This document shows, piece after piece, positions 39,965-48,925 of a DNA stretch of 64,000 nt; position 1 is the first letter of the stretch; each line of letters opens with the position of its first letter. The translations under genes were made by a program, and so were the position numbers. Origin of the DNA: Desulfobacillus sp041396245 (GTDB taxonomy: Bacteria > Pseudomonadota > Gammaproteobacteria > Burkholderiales > Rhodocyclaceae); NCBI GenBank assembly GCA_041396245.1, contig JAWKYW010000002.1, positions 248,001 to 312,000 on the forward strand, in the 5' to 3' direction. The notes beneath the pieces are model-generated. The model was not told where the DNA came from, made no database searches, and saw only the letters and a list, made by a program, of their open reading frames with translations.

Positions 39965-41728
39965 TTGGCCCATCCCGCGACGCGCTTCATCCACGGCCTG
40001 CATTTCGACAACCTGCGCGGCGACCTCTTCGGCGGCATCACGGCGGCCGTGGTGGCGCTGCCGCTGGCGCTGGCCTTCGGCGTCGCCTCCGGCGCCGGAC
40101 CGGTGGCCGGCCTCTACGGCGCGATCTGCGTCGGCTTCTTCGCCGCGCTGTTCGGCGGCACGCCCTCGCAGGTGTCCGGCCCCACCGGACCGATGACGGT
40201 GGTGATGGCGGCCGTGTTCACCCAGTACACGGCGCTCTACCCCGACGATCCGGGCAAGGGGGTGGCGCTGGCCTTCACGGTGGTCATGCTGGGCGGCGGC
40301 TTCCAGATGCTGTTCGGCTTCCTCAAGCTCGGCAAGTACATCAACCTGGTGCCGGCGCCGGTGATTTCCGGCTTCATGACCGGCATCGGCGTCATCATCA
40401 TCCTGCTGCAGCTGGCCCCCCTGCTCGGCCAGGCCGGCGCCGCCGGCCCGCTCGAGGCCGCGCGCGCCCTGCCCCATGCCATGGCGCATATCGTGCCGGC
40501 CGCCGCCATCCTGGGCGGCGCCACCCTGCTCGTCGTCTATCTCTGGCCGCAGCGCTTCAACCGGGTCCTGCCGGCGCCGCTGCTGGCGCTGGTGGCCGGC
40601 AGCCTCGGCCTCTACCTGGTCTCGGGCGGCAGCATCGATACGCGCGACATCGACGGCAGGACGCTCCACTTCCTCGGCGGCGCCAGCATCCTCGGCGACA
40701 TTCCCGGCGGCCTGCCCTCGCTGCGTTTCCCGCACATCGATCTCGCCCTTGCTGCCGACATGATCAAGTCCGCGCTGATGCTGGCCGTGCTGGGCTCGAT
40801 CGATTCGCTGCTCACCTCGCTGGTGGCCGACAACATCACGCGCACCTACCACGCCTCGGACCGCGAGTTGGTCGGCCAGGGCATCGGCAACGCCGTCTCC
40901 GGCCTGTTCGGCGGCCTGCCCGGCGCCGGCGCCACCATGCGCACGGTGGTGAACGTGCGCGCCGGCGGGCTGACGCCGCTCTCCGGCATGGTGCACGCCG
41001 CCGCCCTGCTGGCGGTGGCGCTCGGCGCCGGCAGCCTGGCCCGCTTCGTGCCGCACGCGGTGCTGGCCGGCATCCTGGTCAAGGTCGGCACCGACATCGT
41101 CGACTGGGATTTCCTGCGGCGCATCCGCCATGTCTCTCCGGCCGGCACGGCGATGATGCTGACGGTGTTCTTCCTTACCGTCTTCGTCGATCTCATCACC
41201 GCCGTGGCGATCGGCATGATCATGGCCAGCCTGCTGCTCATGAAACGCGTCACCGAACTGCAGCTGGCCAGCATCACCGCCATCACCGCGCCGCACGCGG
41301 AAGCGCCGCTGTCGGCCGAGGAGCGCGTGTTGCTCGGCGCCGCGGGCGGCCGCATCCTGCTCTTCCACCTCGGCGGGCCGATGAGCTTCGGCGCCGCCAA
41401 GGACATGGTGCGGCGACTGGCCACCTTCGACGAGTACGACGCCCTTGTGCTGGACCTCGCCGACGTGCCCAGCGTCGATTACACCACCACGCGTTCGATC
41501 GAGGACATGATCCAGCGCGCCCAGGGCAGCGGCCGCGCCGTCTACCTCACCGGCGAGCCGGCCCAGGTCATGGGCATGCTGAGGAAGCACGGCGTGCTGG
41601 CGCAACTGCCGGCCGGGCACCATCTGCCGGCGCGCCTCGCCGGCCTGGCGGCGGCCGCGCACGCGCTGGGCATCACAGGAACAGATTCATCGTCGCCATC
41701 AGCACCACCAGGAACAGCAGCGTCATGA
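39965..41728 (+). CDS. SulP family anion transporter with STAS domain
   Basis: SLC26/SulP permease of 587 residues: 10-12 spans (residues 15-430) with the N-terminal GGITAAVVALPLALAFGVASG and the core GGLPGAGATMRTVVNVRAGG, then a cytoplasmic STAS domain (from about 450, with DVPSVDYTTTRSIEDMI). The start is taken as TTG 39965, since AGGAG lies 8 bases upstream. Substrates in the family include sulfate, bicarbonate, C4-dicarboxylates and molybdate. It is 67 bases after chrA and could share its transcript. The 3' end overlaps the convergent SLC13 gene by 56 bases. Confidence 0.88.
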   Translation: MAHPATRFIHGLHFDNLRGDLFGGITAAVVALPLALAFGVASGAGPVAGLYGAICVGFFAALFGGTPSQVSGPTGPMTVVMAAVFTQYTALYPDDPGKGVALAFTVVMLGGGFQMLFGFLKLGKYINLVPAPVISGFMTGIGVIIILLQLAPLLGQAGAAGPLEAARALPHAMAHIVPAAAILGGATLLVVYLWPQRFNRVLPAPLLALVAGSLGLYLVSGGSIDTRDIDGRTLHFLGGASILGDIPGGLPSLRFPHIDLALAADMIKSALMLAVLGSIDSLLTSLVADNITRTYHASDRELVGQGIGNAVSGLFGGLPGAGATMRTVVNVRAGGLTPLSGMVHAAALLAVALGAGSLARFVPHAVLAGILVKVGTDIVDWDFLRRIRHVSPAGTAMMLTVFFLTVFVDLITAVAIGMIMASLLLMKRVTELQLASITAITAPHAEAPLSAEERVLLGAAGGRILLFHLGGPMSFGAAKDMVRRLATFDEYDALVLDLADVPSVDYTTTRSIEDMIQRAQGSGRAVYLTGEPAQVMGMLRKHGVLAQLPAGHHLPARLAGLAAAAHALGITGTDSSSPSAPPGTAAS

Positions 41729-43616
41729 CGCCGCCGGCGCGCATGAAGTCGGCGACGCGATAGCCGGCCGGGCCCATGATCAGCGCATTGACCTGGTGGG
41801 TCGGCAGGAAGAAGGAGTTGGAGGTCGCCAGGGCGACGGTCAGCGCGAATACGGCCGGGTCGGCGCCGGCGCCGATGGCGATGTTGACGGCCAGCGGCAC
41901 CAGCAGCACGGTGGCGCCGACGTTGGACATCACCAGCGTGAAGAACGTCGCCAGCACGGCGATGGCCAGTTGCAGCACCCAGGCCGGCGTGCCGCCGAGC
42001 AGGGACAGCGTCTGCTGCGCGATCCAGGCGGCGGTGCCGCTGGTCTCGACGGCGAGTCCGAGCGGGATCAGGCTTGCCAGCAGGAAAACCGATTTCCAGC
42101 TCACCGCCTGGTAGGCCTCCTCGATTTTCAGCACGCCGGAAAGGATCATGCCGACGGCGCCGGTCATCAGGGCGATCGACAGGCGGATGTCGGTGAACAG
42201 GATCAGGCCGAGCGCGAGGAGGAAGAAGGCCAGCGCCGGCCTGACCTTGTTCGGGCGCAGCTCCTCGTGCGGGTACTCGGTGGTGAGCACGATGAAGTCG
42301 CGGTTCTTCTCCAGCCGCGCCAGCCCGTCCCAGGTGGTATGCGCGACGAGGGCGTCGCCCGCCTGCAGCGGAATGTCGCGGATGCCATCGCCCTCGCGCA
42401 GGGTCTCGCCGGCGCGGTGCAGGGCCACCATGGCGAGGCCGTAGGTCTTGCGCAGCCAGACGTCGCGCGCGCTCTTGCCGATCAGCCCGGAGCGGGGCGA
42501 GATCGCCAGCTCGGCCAGGCCGGCCCGGGCGGCGGAGAGCGAATCCGTGAAAGCCTGCAGATCGTCGCGCAGTTCCAGCCTGTTGGCCTCGACGAAATCG
42601 CGCAGGCGGTCCGGTGCGCCGAGGATGCCCAGCACGGTGCCGGCGCCGATGGCCACGTTGCGGTCCAGCCCGCCGGGACCGATGCGCGTCTCTTCGGCGT
42701 TCTGCATGGCGATCACGCGCAGGCGGCCCGAGCGCTCGACGTCGTAGAGCAGCTGGTCGACCAGCGGGCTGCCGGCCGGCACCTCCACCTCGAACAGCCC
42801 ATAGTCGAGGCCATACAGCTTCTGGAAGTACTCCATGGTGTTGGCGGCCTGGGTGATGGTCTCGTGCGGACGCACCGGCAGCACGAATTGGCCGGCGAGC
42901 ACGAAATAGCCGATGCCGCTCGCCAGCAGGGCGAGGCCGATCGGTGTCACCGAGAACAGCGACCAGGTCTTCATCTGCTGCTGCTCCGGCAGGGCCTCGT
43001 TGGAGGCGAGGATGAGGTCGTTCAGCAGGATCAGCGGACTGGAACCGACCATGGTGATGGTGCCGCCGAGGATGGCGCAGAAACCCATCGGCATCAGCAG
43101 GCGCGGCATCGGCAGTCCGGTGCGGGCCGAGATGCGGGAGACCACCGGCAGGAACAGCGCGGCGGCGCCGACGTTCTGCATGAAGCTGGAGACGATGCCG
43201 ACGGCGCCGGAGACGGCCGGGATGATGCGCGCCTCGGTACGGCCGGCCAGGCGCAGGATGAGGCCGGCCATCCGGCCCATCAGCCCGGTCTTGTCGAGGC
43301 TGGCGCCGATGATCATGACGGCGATGATGGATATCACGGCGTTGCTGGAAAAGCCGCGGAACAGTTCGGAGGACGGCACCAGCGGCTGCGCCAGGCCGAG
43401 CGGGGCGCTGAAGGCGCTGACCAGGCCGAGCAGCACCATGACGCTGACCGCCGCCACGTCGACGCCGACGACCTCGAAGGCGAACAGGAAGATCGTCAGC
43501 AGCAGGATCGCCATCACCACGGCGATCTCGGCGCTGGGCACGGCGAAGGCGACGGCAATGCCCACCGCGATGAAGAGGGCGGCGGCGACAAGCGTTTTCA
43601 GGGGCAGCACGGGCAT
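41673..43616 (-). CDS. SLC13/DASS-type transporter with two RCK_C (TrkA-C) domains
   Basis: A 647-residue permease with membrane halves at residues 1-250 and 455-647, and two TrkA-C like cytoplasmic modules between them (VEVPAGSPLVDQLLYDVERS and AISPRSGLIGKSARDVWLRK). Family marks are FMQNVGAAALFLPV and the second-half VMSNVGATVLLVPLAV, the SNT-type substrate/sodium-binding hairpins. Bacterial proteins of this architecture carry sulfate, citrate or arsenite-like anions; sulfate is plausible next to two SulP genes. Divergent from the SulP-USP fusion. Confidence 0.87.
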   Translation of the reverse strand: MPVLPLKTLVAAALFIAVGIAVAFAVPSAEIAVVMAILLLTIFLFAFEVVGVDVAAVSVMVLLGLVSAFSAPLGLAQPLVPSSELFRGFSSNAVISIIAVMIIGASLDKTGLMGRMAGLILRLAGRTEARIIPAVSGAVGIVSSFMQNVGAAALFLPVVSRISARTGLPMPRLLMPMGFCAILGGTITMVGSSPLILLNDLILASNEALPEQQQMKTWSLFSVTPIGLALLASGIGYFVLAGQFVLPVRPHETITQAANTMEYFQKLYGLDYGLFEVEVPAGSPLVDQLLYDVERSGRLRVIAMQNAEETRIGPGGLDRNVAIGAGTVLGILGAPDRLRDFVEANRLELRDDLQAFTDSLSAARAGLAELAISPRSGLIGKSARDVWLRKTYGLAMVALHRAGETLREGDGIRDIPLQAGDALVAHTTWDGLARLEKNRDFIVLTTEYPHEELRPNKVRPALAFFLLALGLILFTDIRLSIALMTGAVGMILSGVLKIEEAYQAVSWKSVFLLASLIPLGLAVETSGTAAWIAQQTLSLLGGTPAWVLQLAIAVLATFFTLVMSNVGATVLLVPLAVNIAIGAGADPAVFALTVALATSNSFFLPTHQVNALIMGPAGYRVADFMRAGGVMTLLFLVVLMATMNLFL

Positions 43617-43854
43617 CTCGTCGACATCCTCCCTTTGATTGTTGTTCGCAACAAGGCGGTCCCGCGATTATCGGCCATCCTTCCCTTGCCGACGACCTGC
43701 GGATTCGTTCCGCTCGCGATTTTTCCAGCGGAATTTTTTATCCGCGGATGAACCCCTTGAATTCGCACGAAAAAATAACGCCCGCAGGCAGGTGGCTGCA
43801 TCGCAACGCGTTAAAATGCCGTTTTGCGCCGACTCGGGCGCAGCGCTGCAATCG

Positions 43855-46404
43855 ATGAAACCGCCCTCCGCCTCCCTGCGCAAGTTCCTGCCCTTCCTCC
43901 TCTGGTGGCCGCAGATCACGCGCGGCACGCTGCGCGCCGACCTGCTCGCCGGCCTGTCCGGCGCGCTGATCGTGCTGCCGCAGGGCGTGGCCTTCGCCAC
44001 CATCGCCGGGCTGCCGCCGCAATACGGCCTGTATGCCGCGATGGTGCCGGCGGTCATCGCCGCGCTGTTCGGCTCGAGCTGGCACCTGGTATCGGGGCCG
44101 ACGACGGCCATCTCCATCGCCGTCTTCGCCGCGCTCTCGCACCAGGCCGAGCCGGGCTCGGCCGAATACATCCGCCTGGCGCTGACGCTGACCTTCCTCG
44201 TCGGCGCCTTCCAGCTCGCCCTCGGCCTGGCGCGCATGGGCGCGCTGGTCAACTTCATCTCGCACAGCGTGGTGATCGGCTTCACGGCCGGCGCCGCCAT
44301 CCTCATCGCCGCCAGCCAGGTGCGCAGCTTCTTCGGCATCGACATCCCGCGCGGCACGCCCTTCTACGAGATCGCCCGCCTGCTCGTGGTCCACGCCGGC
44401 GACATCAATCCGTGGGTGGCCGGCGTCGGCCTCGTCACGCTGGCTTCGGGCCTCCTTTCGCGCCGCTACCTCAAGCGCGTGCCCTACATGATCGTCGCCA
44501 TGCTGGTCGGCAGCCTCGTCGCCGAGGCGATCGTGCTGTGGCGCGGCGCCTCGGCGGGCATCGTCACCGTCGGCGCCCTGCCGGCGCAGCTGCCGCCGCT
44601 GTCGCTGCCGGACTTCTCGCTCGACGCATTGCGCGTCACGCTCGGCCCGGCGCTGGTCATCACCATGCTGGCCCTGACCGAGGCGGTCTCCATCGCCCGC
44701 GCCATCGCCGTGCGCTCGGAGCAGCGCATCGACGGCAACCAGGAATTCGTCGGCCAGGGCCTGTCGAACCTCGTCGGCGCCTTCTTCTCGGCCTACGCCT
44801 CCTCCGGCTCGTTCAACCGCAGCGGCGTGAACTACGAGGCCGGCGCGCGCACGCCGCTGGCTTCGGTGTTCGCCTCGCTGTTCCTGCTCGCCGTGCTGCT
44901 GGCGGTGGCGCCGCTCGCCGCCTACCTGCCGACCGCCGCCATGGCCGGCATCCTGTTCCTGGTCGCCTGGGGCCTGATCGACTTCCACCACATCCGCCAC
45001 ATCTGGCACACCAGCAAGGCCGAGTCGGGTATCCTCTTCGCCACCCTGGTCGGCACCCTGTTCAACCTCGAGGCCGGCATCTTCCTCGGCGTTACCCTGT
45101 CGCTGATGATGTACCTGCACCGCAGCTCGCGCCCCGATATCGTGCCGCTGGTGCCGGCGCCGGAGGCGGGCGCCTACCACTTCGTGCGCGCCCGGGGCCA
45201 GCCCGAATGCCCGCAGCTGCGCATCGTGCGCATCAACGGCGCCGTGTATTTCGGCTCCGCCAGCTACGTGCAGCAGGCCCTGCAGGAGATCGACGAGGCC
45301 AATCCGCAGCAGAAGTCGGTGCTGATCGCCGCCATCCGCATCAGCCACATCGACATCGCCGGCGCCGAGATCCTGGCCCAGGAGGCGCGCCGCCGCCGGC
45401 GCCTCGGCGGCGGCCTGTATTTCTCGCGGCTCAACCAGGAGGCCTACCGCTTCCTGCGCCGCGGCGGCTACGTCAGGGACATCGGCGAGGGGGCCTTCTT
45501 CCCGGTCATGAGCGACGTCACCGGCGCCATCTACCGCACCCTCGACCCGGACATCTGCCGCACCTGCACCAAGCGTATCTTCAAGGAATGCCACAGCGGC
45601 GTCCTGCCCGACGGCCATCGCCGCCAGCGCCTGCTGTTCGCCACCGACGGCAGCGAATACAGCGAGCAACCGCGCGAGATCGCGCTGGCCCTGGCGCGCG
45701 GCTTCGGCGTCAAGCTCGACGTCGCCACGGTGGTGGCCTCGCCGGAGGAGGACGCCGAGGCGCGTGCGCGAATCGAGACCGTGACGCAAATCGCGCGCGC
45801 GGCCGGCGTCGAGTTGAAGCCGCTGGTGCGCCACGGCAAGCCGGCCGTGAAGGAGGTACTTGCCGCCGCCGCCGAAACCGCCGCCAGCATCCTCGTCATC
45901 GGCCGGCGCCCGCCGCGCGGCGACCTCAAGGAGCGCCTGCTCGGCGACAATGCCGCGCAGATCGTCGCCGGCGCGCCCTGCCACGTGCTCATCGCCGGCT
46001 GGCAGTCGCAGATGTGGCGCCGGCGCATCCTGCTGGCGGCCGACTTCGCCGCCTGCGGCGGCGCCCTCGACATCGCCGCCCAGCTTGCACGCATCGCCGG
46101 CGTGCCGATCACCCTGCTCGCCGCCGGCGACGCCCCGCCCGAGGACCGCATCGCCGACGCCGAACACGCCGCCGGCCTGCTCCGCCTCGAAGGCTGCACC
46201 TGCGACGTGCGACCGGCGACCGAGGCGCTGGCGCCGGCAACCCTGCGCGCGGCCGAGGAACTGGGGGCGGACCTCGTCATCCTCTACGACCCGCGCCGCA
46301 AGGCGGTCGACCAGGTCGCCGGCGCGCTCGACTGCGCCGTGCTGGTGGTGAAGGTGGGCGGGGACGCGCTCGACATCGAAGCCGCCGTGGCGAAGCAGGC
46401 ATGA
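43855..46404 (+). CDS. SulP-STAS-USP-USP fusion transporter
   Basis: An 849-residue fusion. Residues 15-430 form a SulP permease (GALIVLPQGVAFATIAGLPP and SGSFNRSGVNYEAGARTPLA), then a STAS domain to about 565, a cysteine cluster CRTCTKRIFKEC, and two universal stress protein domains (first LLFATDGSEYSEQPREIALALA with HVLIAGW end, second RRILLAADFAACGGALDIAA). USP domains bind ATP or act as signal inputs, so transport may be adenylate-controlled. A start at 43816 is also possible; 43855 fits the family alignment. Substrate unknown; sulfate or bicarbonate are candidates. Confidence 0.86.
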   Translation: MKPPSASLRKFLPFLLWWPQITRGTLRADLLAGLSGALIVLPQGVAFATIAGLPPQYGLYAAMVPAVIAALFGSSWHLVSGPTTAISIAVFAALSHQAEPGSAEYIRLALTLTFLVGAFQLALGLARMGALVNFISHSVVIGFTAGAAILIAASQVRSFFGIDIPRGTPFYEIARLLVVHAGDINPWVAGVGLVTLASGLLSRRYLKRVPYMIVAMLVGSLVAEAIVLWRGASAGIVTVGALPAQLPPLSLPDFSLDALRVTLGPALVITMLALTEAVSIARAIAVRSEQRIDGNQEFVGQGLSNLVGAFFSAYASSGSFNRSGVNYEAGARTPLASVFASLFLLAVLLAVAPLAAYLPTAAMAGILFLVAWGLIDFHHIRHIWHTSKAESGILFATLVGTLFNLEAGIFLGVTLSLMMYLHRSSRPDIVPLVPAPEAGAYHFVRARGQPECPQLRIVRINGAVYFGSASYVQQALQEIDEANPQQKSVLIAAIRISHIDIAGAEILAQEARRRRRLGGGLYFSRLNQEAYRFLRRGGYVRDIGEGAFFPVMSDVTGAIYRTLDPDICRTCTKRIFKECHSGVLPDGHRRQRLLFATDGSEYSEQPREIALALARGFGVKLDVATVVASPEEDAEARARIETVTQIARAAGVELKPLVRHGKPAVKEVLAAAAETAASILVIGRRPPRGDLKERLLGDNAAQIVAGAPCHVLIAGWQSQMWRRRILLAADFAACGGALDIAAQLARIAGVPITLLAAGDAPPEDRIADAEHAAGLLRLEGCTCDVRPATEALAPATLRAAEELGADLVILYDPRRKAVDQVAGALDCAVLVVKVGGDALDIEAAVAKQA

Positions 46405-46489
46405 TGGCGCCGTTGCCGCTTGGCCGGCCCTGCTTTACCCGCTAAACTCGCCGTCCTGCAGTGACTGACTTTCGAGGGGATACGCGCGC

Positions 46490-47044
46490 ATGGGCCACCG
46501 TCTATCGAAGATCTACACCCGCACCGGCGACGACGGCAGCACCGGCCTCGCCGACGGCTCGCGCGTGGCCAAGGATTCGGCCCGCATTGCTGCGCTGGGC
46601 GACCTCGACGAGCTCAACTCGGTGGTCGGCCTGCTGCTGACGGAAGAATTGCCCGAGGACCTGCGGCAGCTGCTCACCGGCATCCAGCACGATCTTTTCG
46701 ACCTCGGCGGCGAGATGGCGATTCCCGGCTCGGCCCTGCTCGACGGGAAAAGCGTCGACGCGCTGGAGGCGGCCATCGACCGCTGGAACGCGGAACTGGG
46801 ACCGCTGAAAGAATTCATCCTGCCGGGCGGCACGCGGGCGGCGGCCCTCGCGCATCTGGCCCGCGCCGTGTGCCGGCGCGCCGAGCGCCGCCTCGTCGCC
46901 GTCGCCGCAGAGGAAGCCGTCAGCGAGACCGGGCGCAAGTTCGTGAACCGCCTCTCCGACCTGCTCTTCGTGCTCGGGCGCACGCTTAACCGCCTGGCCG
47001 GGCGCGGCGACGTGCTCTGGCAAAAGGACAGGGCGCGCGGTTGA
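46490..47044 (+). CDS. pduO: Cob(I)alamin adenosyltransferase, PduO type
   Basis: A 184-residue ATP:corrinoid adenosyltransferase making adenosylcobalamin. The N-terminal IYTRTGDDGSTGLADGSR binds ATP; ALGDLDELNSVVGLL and RRAERRLVAV with FVNRLSDLLFVLGR complete the family pattern. No other cobalamin gene or B12 riboswitch is near (only 85 bases separate it from the previous gene). It is followed by palindromic repeats. The leader contains GTGACTGACTTT, one base off the repeated 12-mer. Confidence 0.93.
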   Translation: MGHRLSKIYTRTGDDGSTGLADGSRVAKDSARIAALGDLDELNSVVGLLLTEELPEDLRQLLTGIQHDLFDLGGEMAIPGSALLDGKSVDALEAAIDRWNAELGPLKEFILPGGTRAAALAHLARAVCRRAERRLVAVAAEEAVSETGRKFVNRLSDLLFVLGRTLNRLAGRGDVLWQKDRARG

Positions 47045-47052
47045 CTGCTGTT

Positions 47053-47163
47053 CAGTCGGGCTGAAGCCCGACCTGCACGAAGACCCCATCCACCTCATTC
47101 GTAGGTCGGCCTTCAGGCCGACAGCAGCAGTAGTTCGCGCGCCGTCGGGCTTCAGGCCGACAA
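47053..47163. repeat. Palindromic repeat cluster between pduO and the cNMP-binding gene
   Basis: Three copies: TCGGGCTGAAGCCCGA, TCGGCCTTCAGGCCGA with outer GTAGG, and an imperfect TCGGGCTTCAGGCCGA. It lies between convergent genes and could serve both as a terminator. Confidence 0.9.
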
Positions 47164-47167
47164 GACC

Positions 47168-47689
47168 TCAGGCCGCGTCCGCATCGCCGTCGAGGTGCTG
47201 CACCAGCTTGCCGCTGGCCGCGCGCAGGCGCTGCGACAGCAGCAGCACCAGTTCCATGAGGATCTTGATGCCGAGCTGGGGGTTCTCGGCGATGATGTGC
47301 GTCAGGCTGGCGCGGTCGAGGACGGCGAGGAGGGTATCTTCCAGTGCGATGCAGGAGGCGAAGCGCGGCTCGCCGTCGATCATGGACATCTCCCCCAGCG
47401 TCTTGCCGGGGCCGGCCAGGGCGAGGCGCTGCGGCAGGCCGGCGGCGTTGCCCCGGACGATCTCGCAGAGGCCGTCGAGCACGATCACCATGTAGTCGCC
47501 CGCGTCGCCTTCGCGGATGACGACGGCGCCGGCCGGCGCGCGGTAGCAGACCAGGCGGCCCGCCAGCGCCGCGATTTCGTCGCGGTCGAAGTCCTCGAAC
47601 AGGCGGATGTGCTCGATGACTTCCAGCAGGCGGTCTGCGAAATGGCTTGCGTCGCCCAGATGCACCAGCCCGGGCAGGCGCGTCTTCAT
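47168..47689 (-). CDS. Cyclic nucleotide-binding domain protein
   Basis: A 173-residue single-domain protein with a cNMP-binding beta-barrel (residues ~30-145): VIREGDAGDYMVIVLDG and GKTLGEMSMIDGEPRFASCIA, the latter being the phosphate-binding cassette. There is no HTH, so it is not a Crp-type regulator. The start overlaps the aroG stop by 4 bases (ATGA), so it is translationally coupled to DAHP synthase, an unusual partner. Whether it binds cAMP, cGMP or neither is unknown. Confidence 0.85.
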   Translation of the reverse strand: MKTRLPGLVHLGDASHFADRLLEVIEHIRLFEDFDRDEIAALAGRLVCYRAPAGAVVIREGDAGDYMVIVLDGLCEIVRGNAAGLPQRLALAGPGKTLGEMSMIDGEPRFASCIALEDTLLAVLDRASLTHIIAENPQLGIKILMELVLLLSQRLRAASGKLVQHLDGDADAA

Positions 47690-48831
47690 TCCCTGTCGAG
47701 CAGGGCGATGCGGCGGTCGCGCACCGCCTGCGCCAGCAGGTCGAGCAGCGCGACGGAGTCCTCCCAGCCGAGGCAGGCGTCGGTGATGCTCTTGCCGTAT
47801 TCGAGCGGCTTGCCGGGCACCAGATCCTGCCGGCCTTCCTTGAGGTGCGATTCCACCATGACGCCGAAGACGCGGTCCTCGCCGGCGGCGAGCTGGGCGG
47901 CGACGGCCTGGGCGGCTTCCGTCTGCCGCTTGTAGTCCTTGCGGCTGTTGCCGTGGGAGAAATCGACCATCAGGCGCGCGGCCAGGCCGGATGCGCCGAG
48001 TTCCTTGCACGCCTTGTCCACGCTGGCCGCATCGAAGTTCGGCTCCCGGCCGCCGCGCAGGATGACGTGGCAGTCCTCGTTGCCGTTGGTGGAGACGATG
48101 GCCGAGTGGCCGGACTTGGTCACCGAGAGGAAATGGTGCGGGTGCTGCGAGGTGCGGATGGCATCCACCGCGATCCGGATGCTGCCGTCGGTGCCGTTCT
48201 TGAAGCCCATCGGACAGGACATGCCGGAAGCCAGCTCGCGGTGCACCTGCGATTCGGTGGTGCGCGCGCCGATGGCGCCCCAGCTGACCAGGTCGGCGAT
48301 GTACTGCGGCGTGATCATGTCGAGGAACTCGGTGCCCGCCGGCAGGCCCATCTCGTTCACCTCGACCAGCAGGTGGCGGGCGATGCGCAGGCCCTCGTTG
48401 ATCTTGAAGCTGCCGTCCATGCGCGGGTCGTTGATCAGGCCCTTCCAGCCGACGGTGGTGCGCGGCTTCTCGAAATAGACGCGCATCACCACCAGCAAAT
48501 CCTCGGCGAGGCGGTCGGCCTCGGCCTTCAGGCGCGTGGCGTAGTCGATGGCGGCGTCGAAATCGTGTACCGAGCAGGGGCCGATCACCACCAGCAGGCG
48601 GTCGTCGGCGCCGTGCAGGATGCGATGGATGGCCTGGCGCGCATTGAAGGCGGTCTCCACCGCCTTCGGCGTCGGCGGGAACTCGCGCAGCAGGTGCGAG
48701 GGCGGCGCCACTTCGATGATGTCGCGGATGCGCACATCGTCGGTGATGGCGCGCGGATAGGCCAGTCCGCCCTTGGGGCCGGGGCTGACCGAGGCGATGT
48801 TCGGCTTGTTCGACTTGCTCGGGGCGTTCAT
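47686..48831 (-). CDS. aroG: 3-deoxy-7-phosphoheptulonate (DAHP) synthase
   Basis: First enzyme of the shikimate pathway, condensing phosphoenolpyruvate and erythrose 4-phosphate. The 381-residue chain is a class I(alpha) enzyme: LLVVIGPCSVHD (metal-binding Cys), YFEKPRTTVGWKGLINDP, GARTTESQVHRELASG, and VDFSHGNS. The N-terminal 30-residue extension is longer than in E. coli AroG. Feedback amino acid (Phe or Tyr) is not evident. It lies upstream of and coupled to the cNMP-binding gene. Confidence 0.95.
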   Translation of the reverse strand: MNAPSKSNKPNIASVSPGPKGGLAYPRAITDDVRIRDIIEVAPPSHLLREFPPTPKAVETAFNARQAIHRILHGADDRLLVVIGPCSVHDFDAAIDYATRLKAEADRLAEDLLVVMRVYFEKPRTTVGWKGLINDPRMDGSFKINEGLRIARHLLVEVNEMGLPAGTEFLDMITPQYIADLVSWGAIGARTTESQVHRELASGMSCPMGFKNGTDGSIRIAVDAIRTSQHPHHFLSVTKSGHSAIVSTNGNEDCHVILRGGREPNFDAASVDKACKELGASGLAARLMVDFSHGNSRKDYKRQTEAAQAVAAQLAAGEDRVFGVMVESHLKEGRQDLVPGKPLEYGKSITDACLGWEDSVALLDLLAQAVRDRRIALLDRE

Positions 48832-48925
48832 GATCTGTCCGCTTTAGGGCCGGGCTTCGCGGGCCGCGGCGGCATGACTGGGATGCTGCATTTTAGCGCA
48901 ATGGCGGCGCAACCCGGGCGGGACG

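Noticed and set aside
46405..46489. Possible cobalamin riboswitch before the adenosyltransferase gene
   Set aside because: Only 85 bases are available and no B12-box-like sequence is seen.
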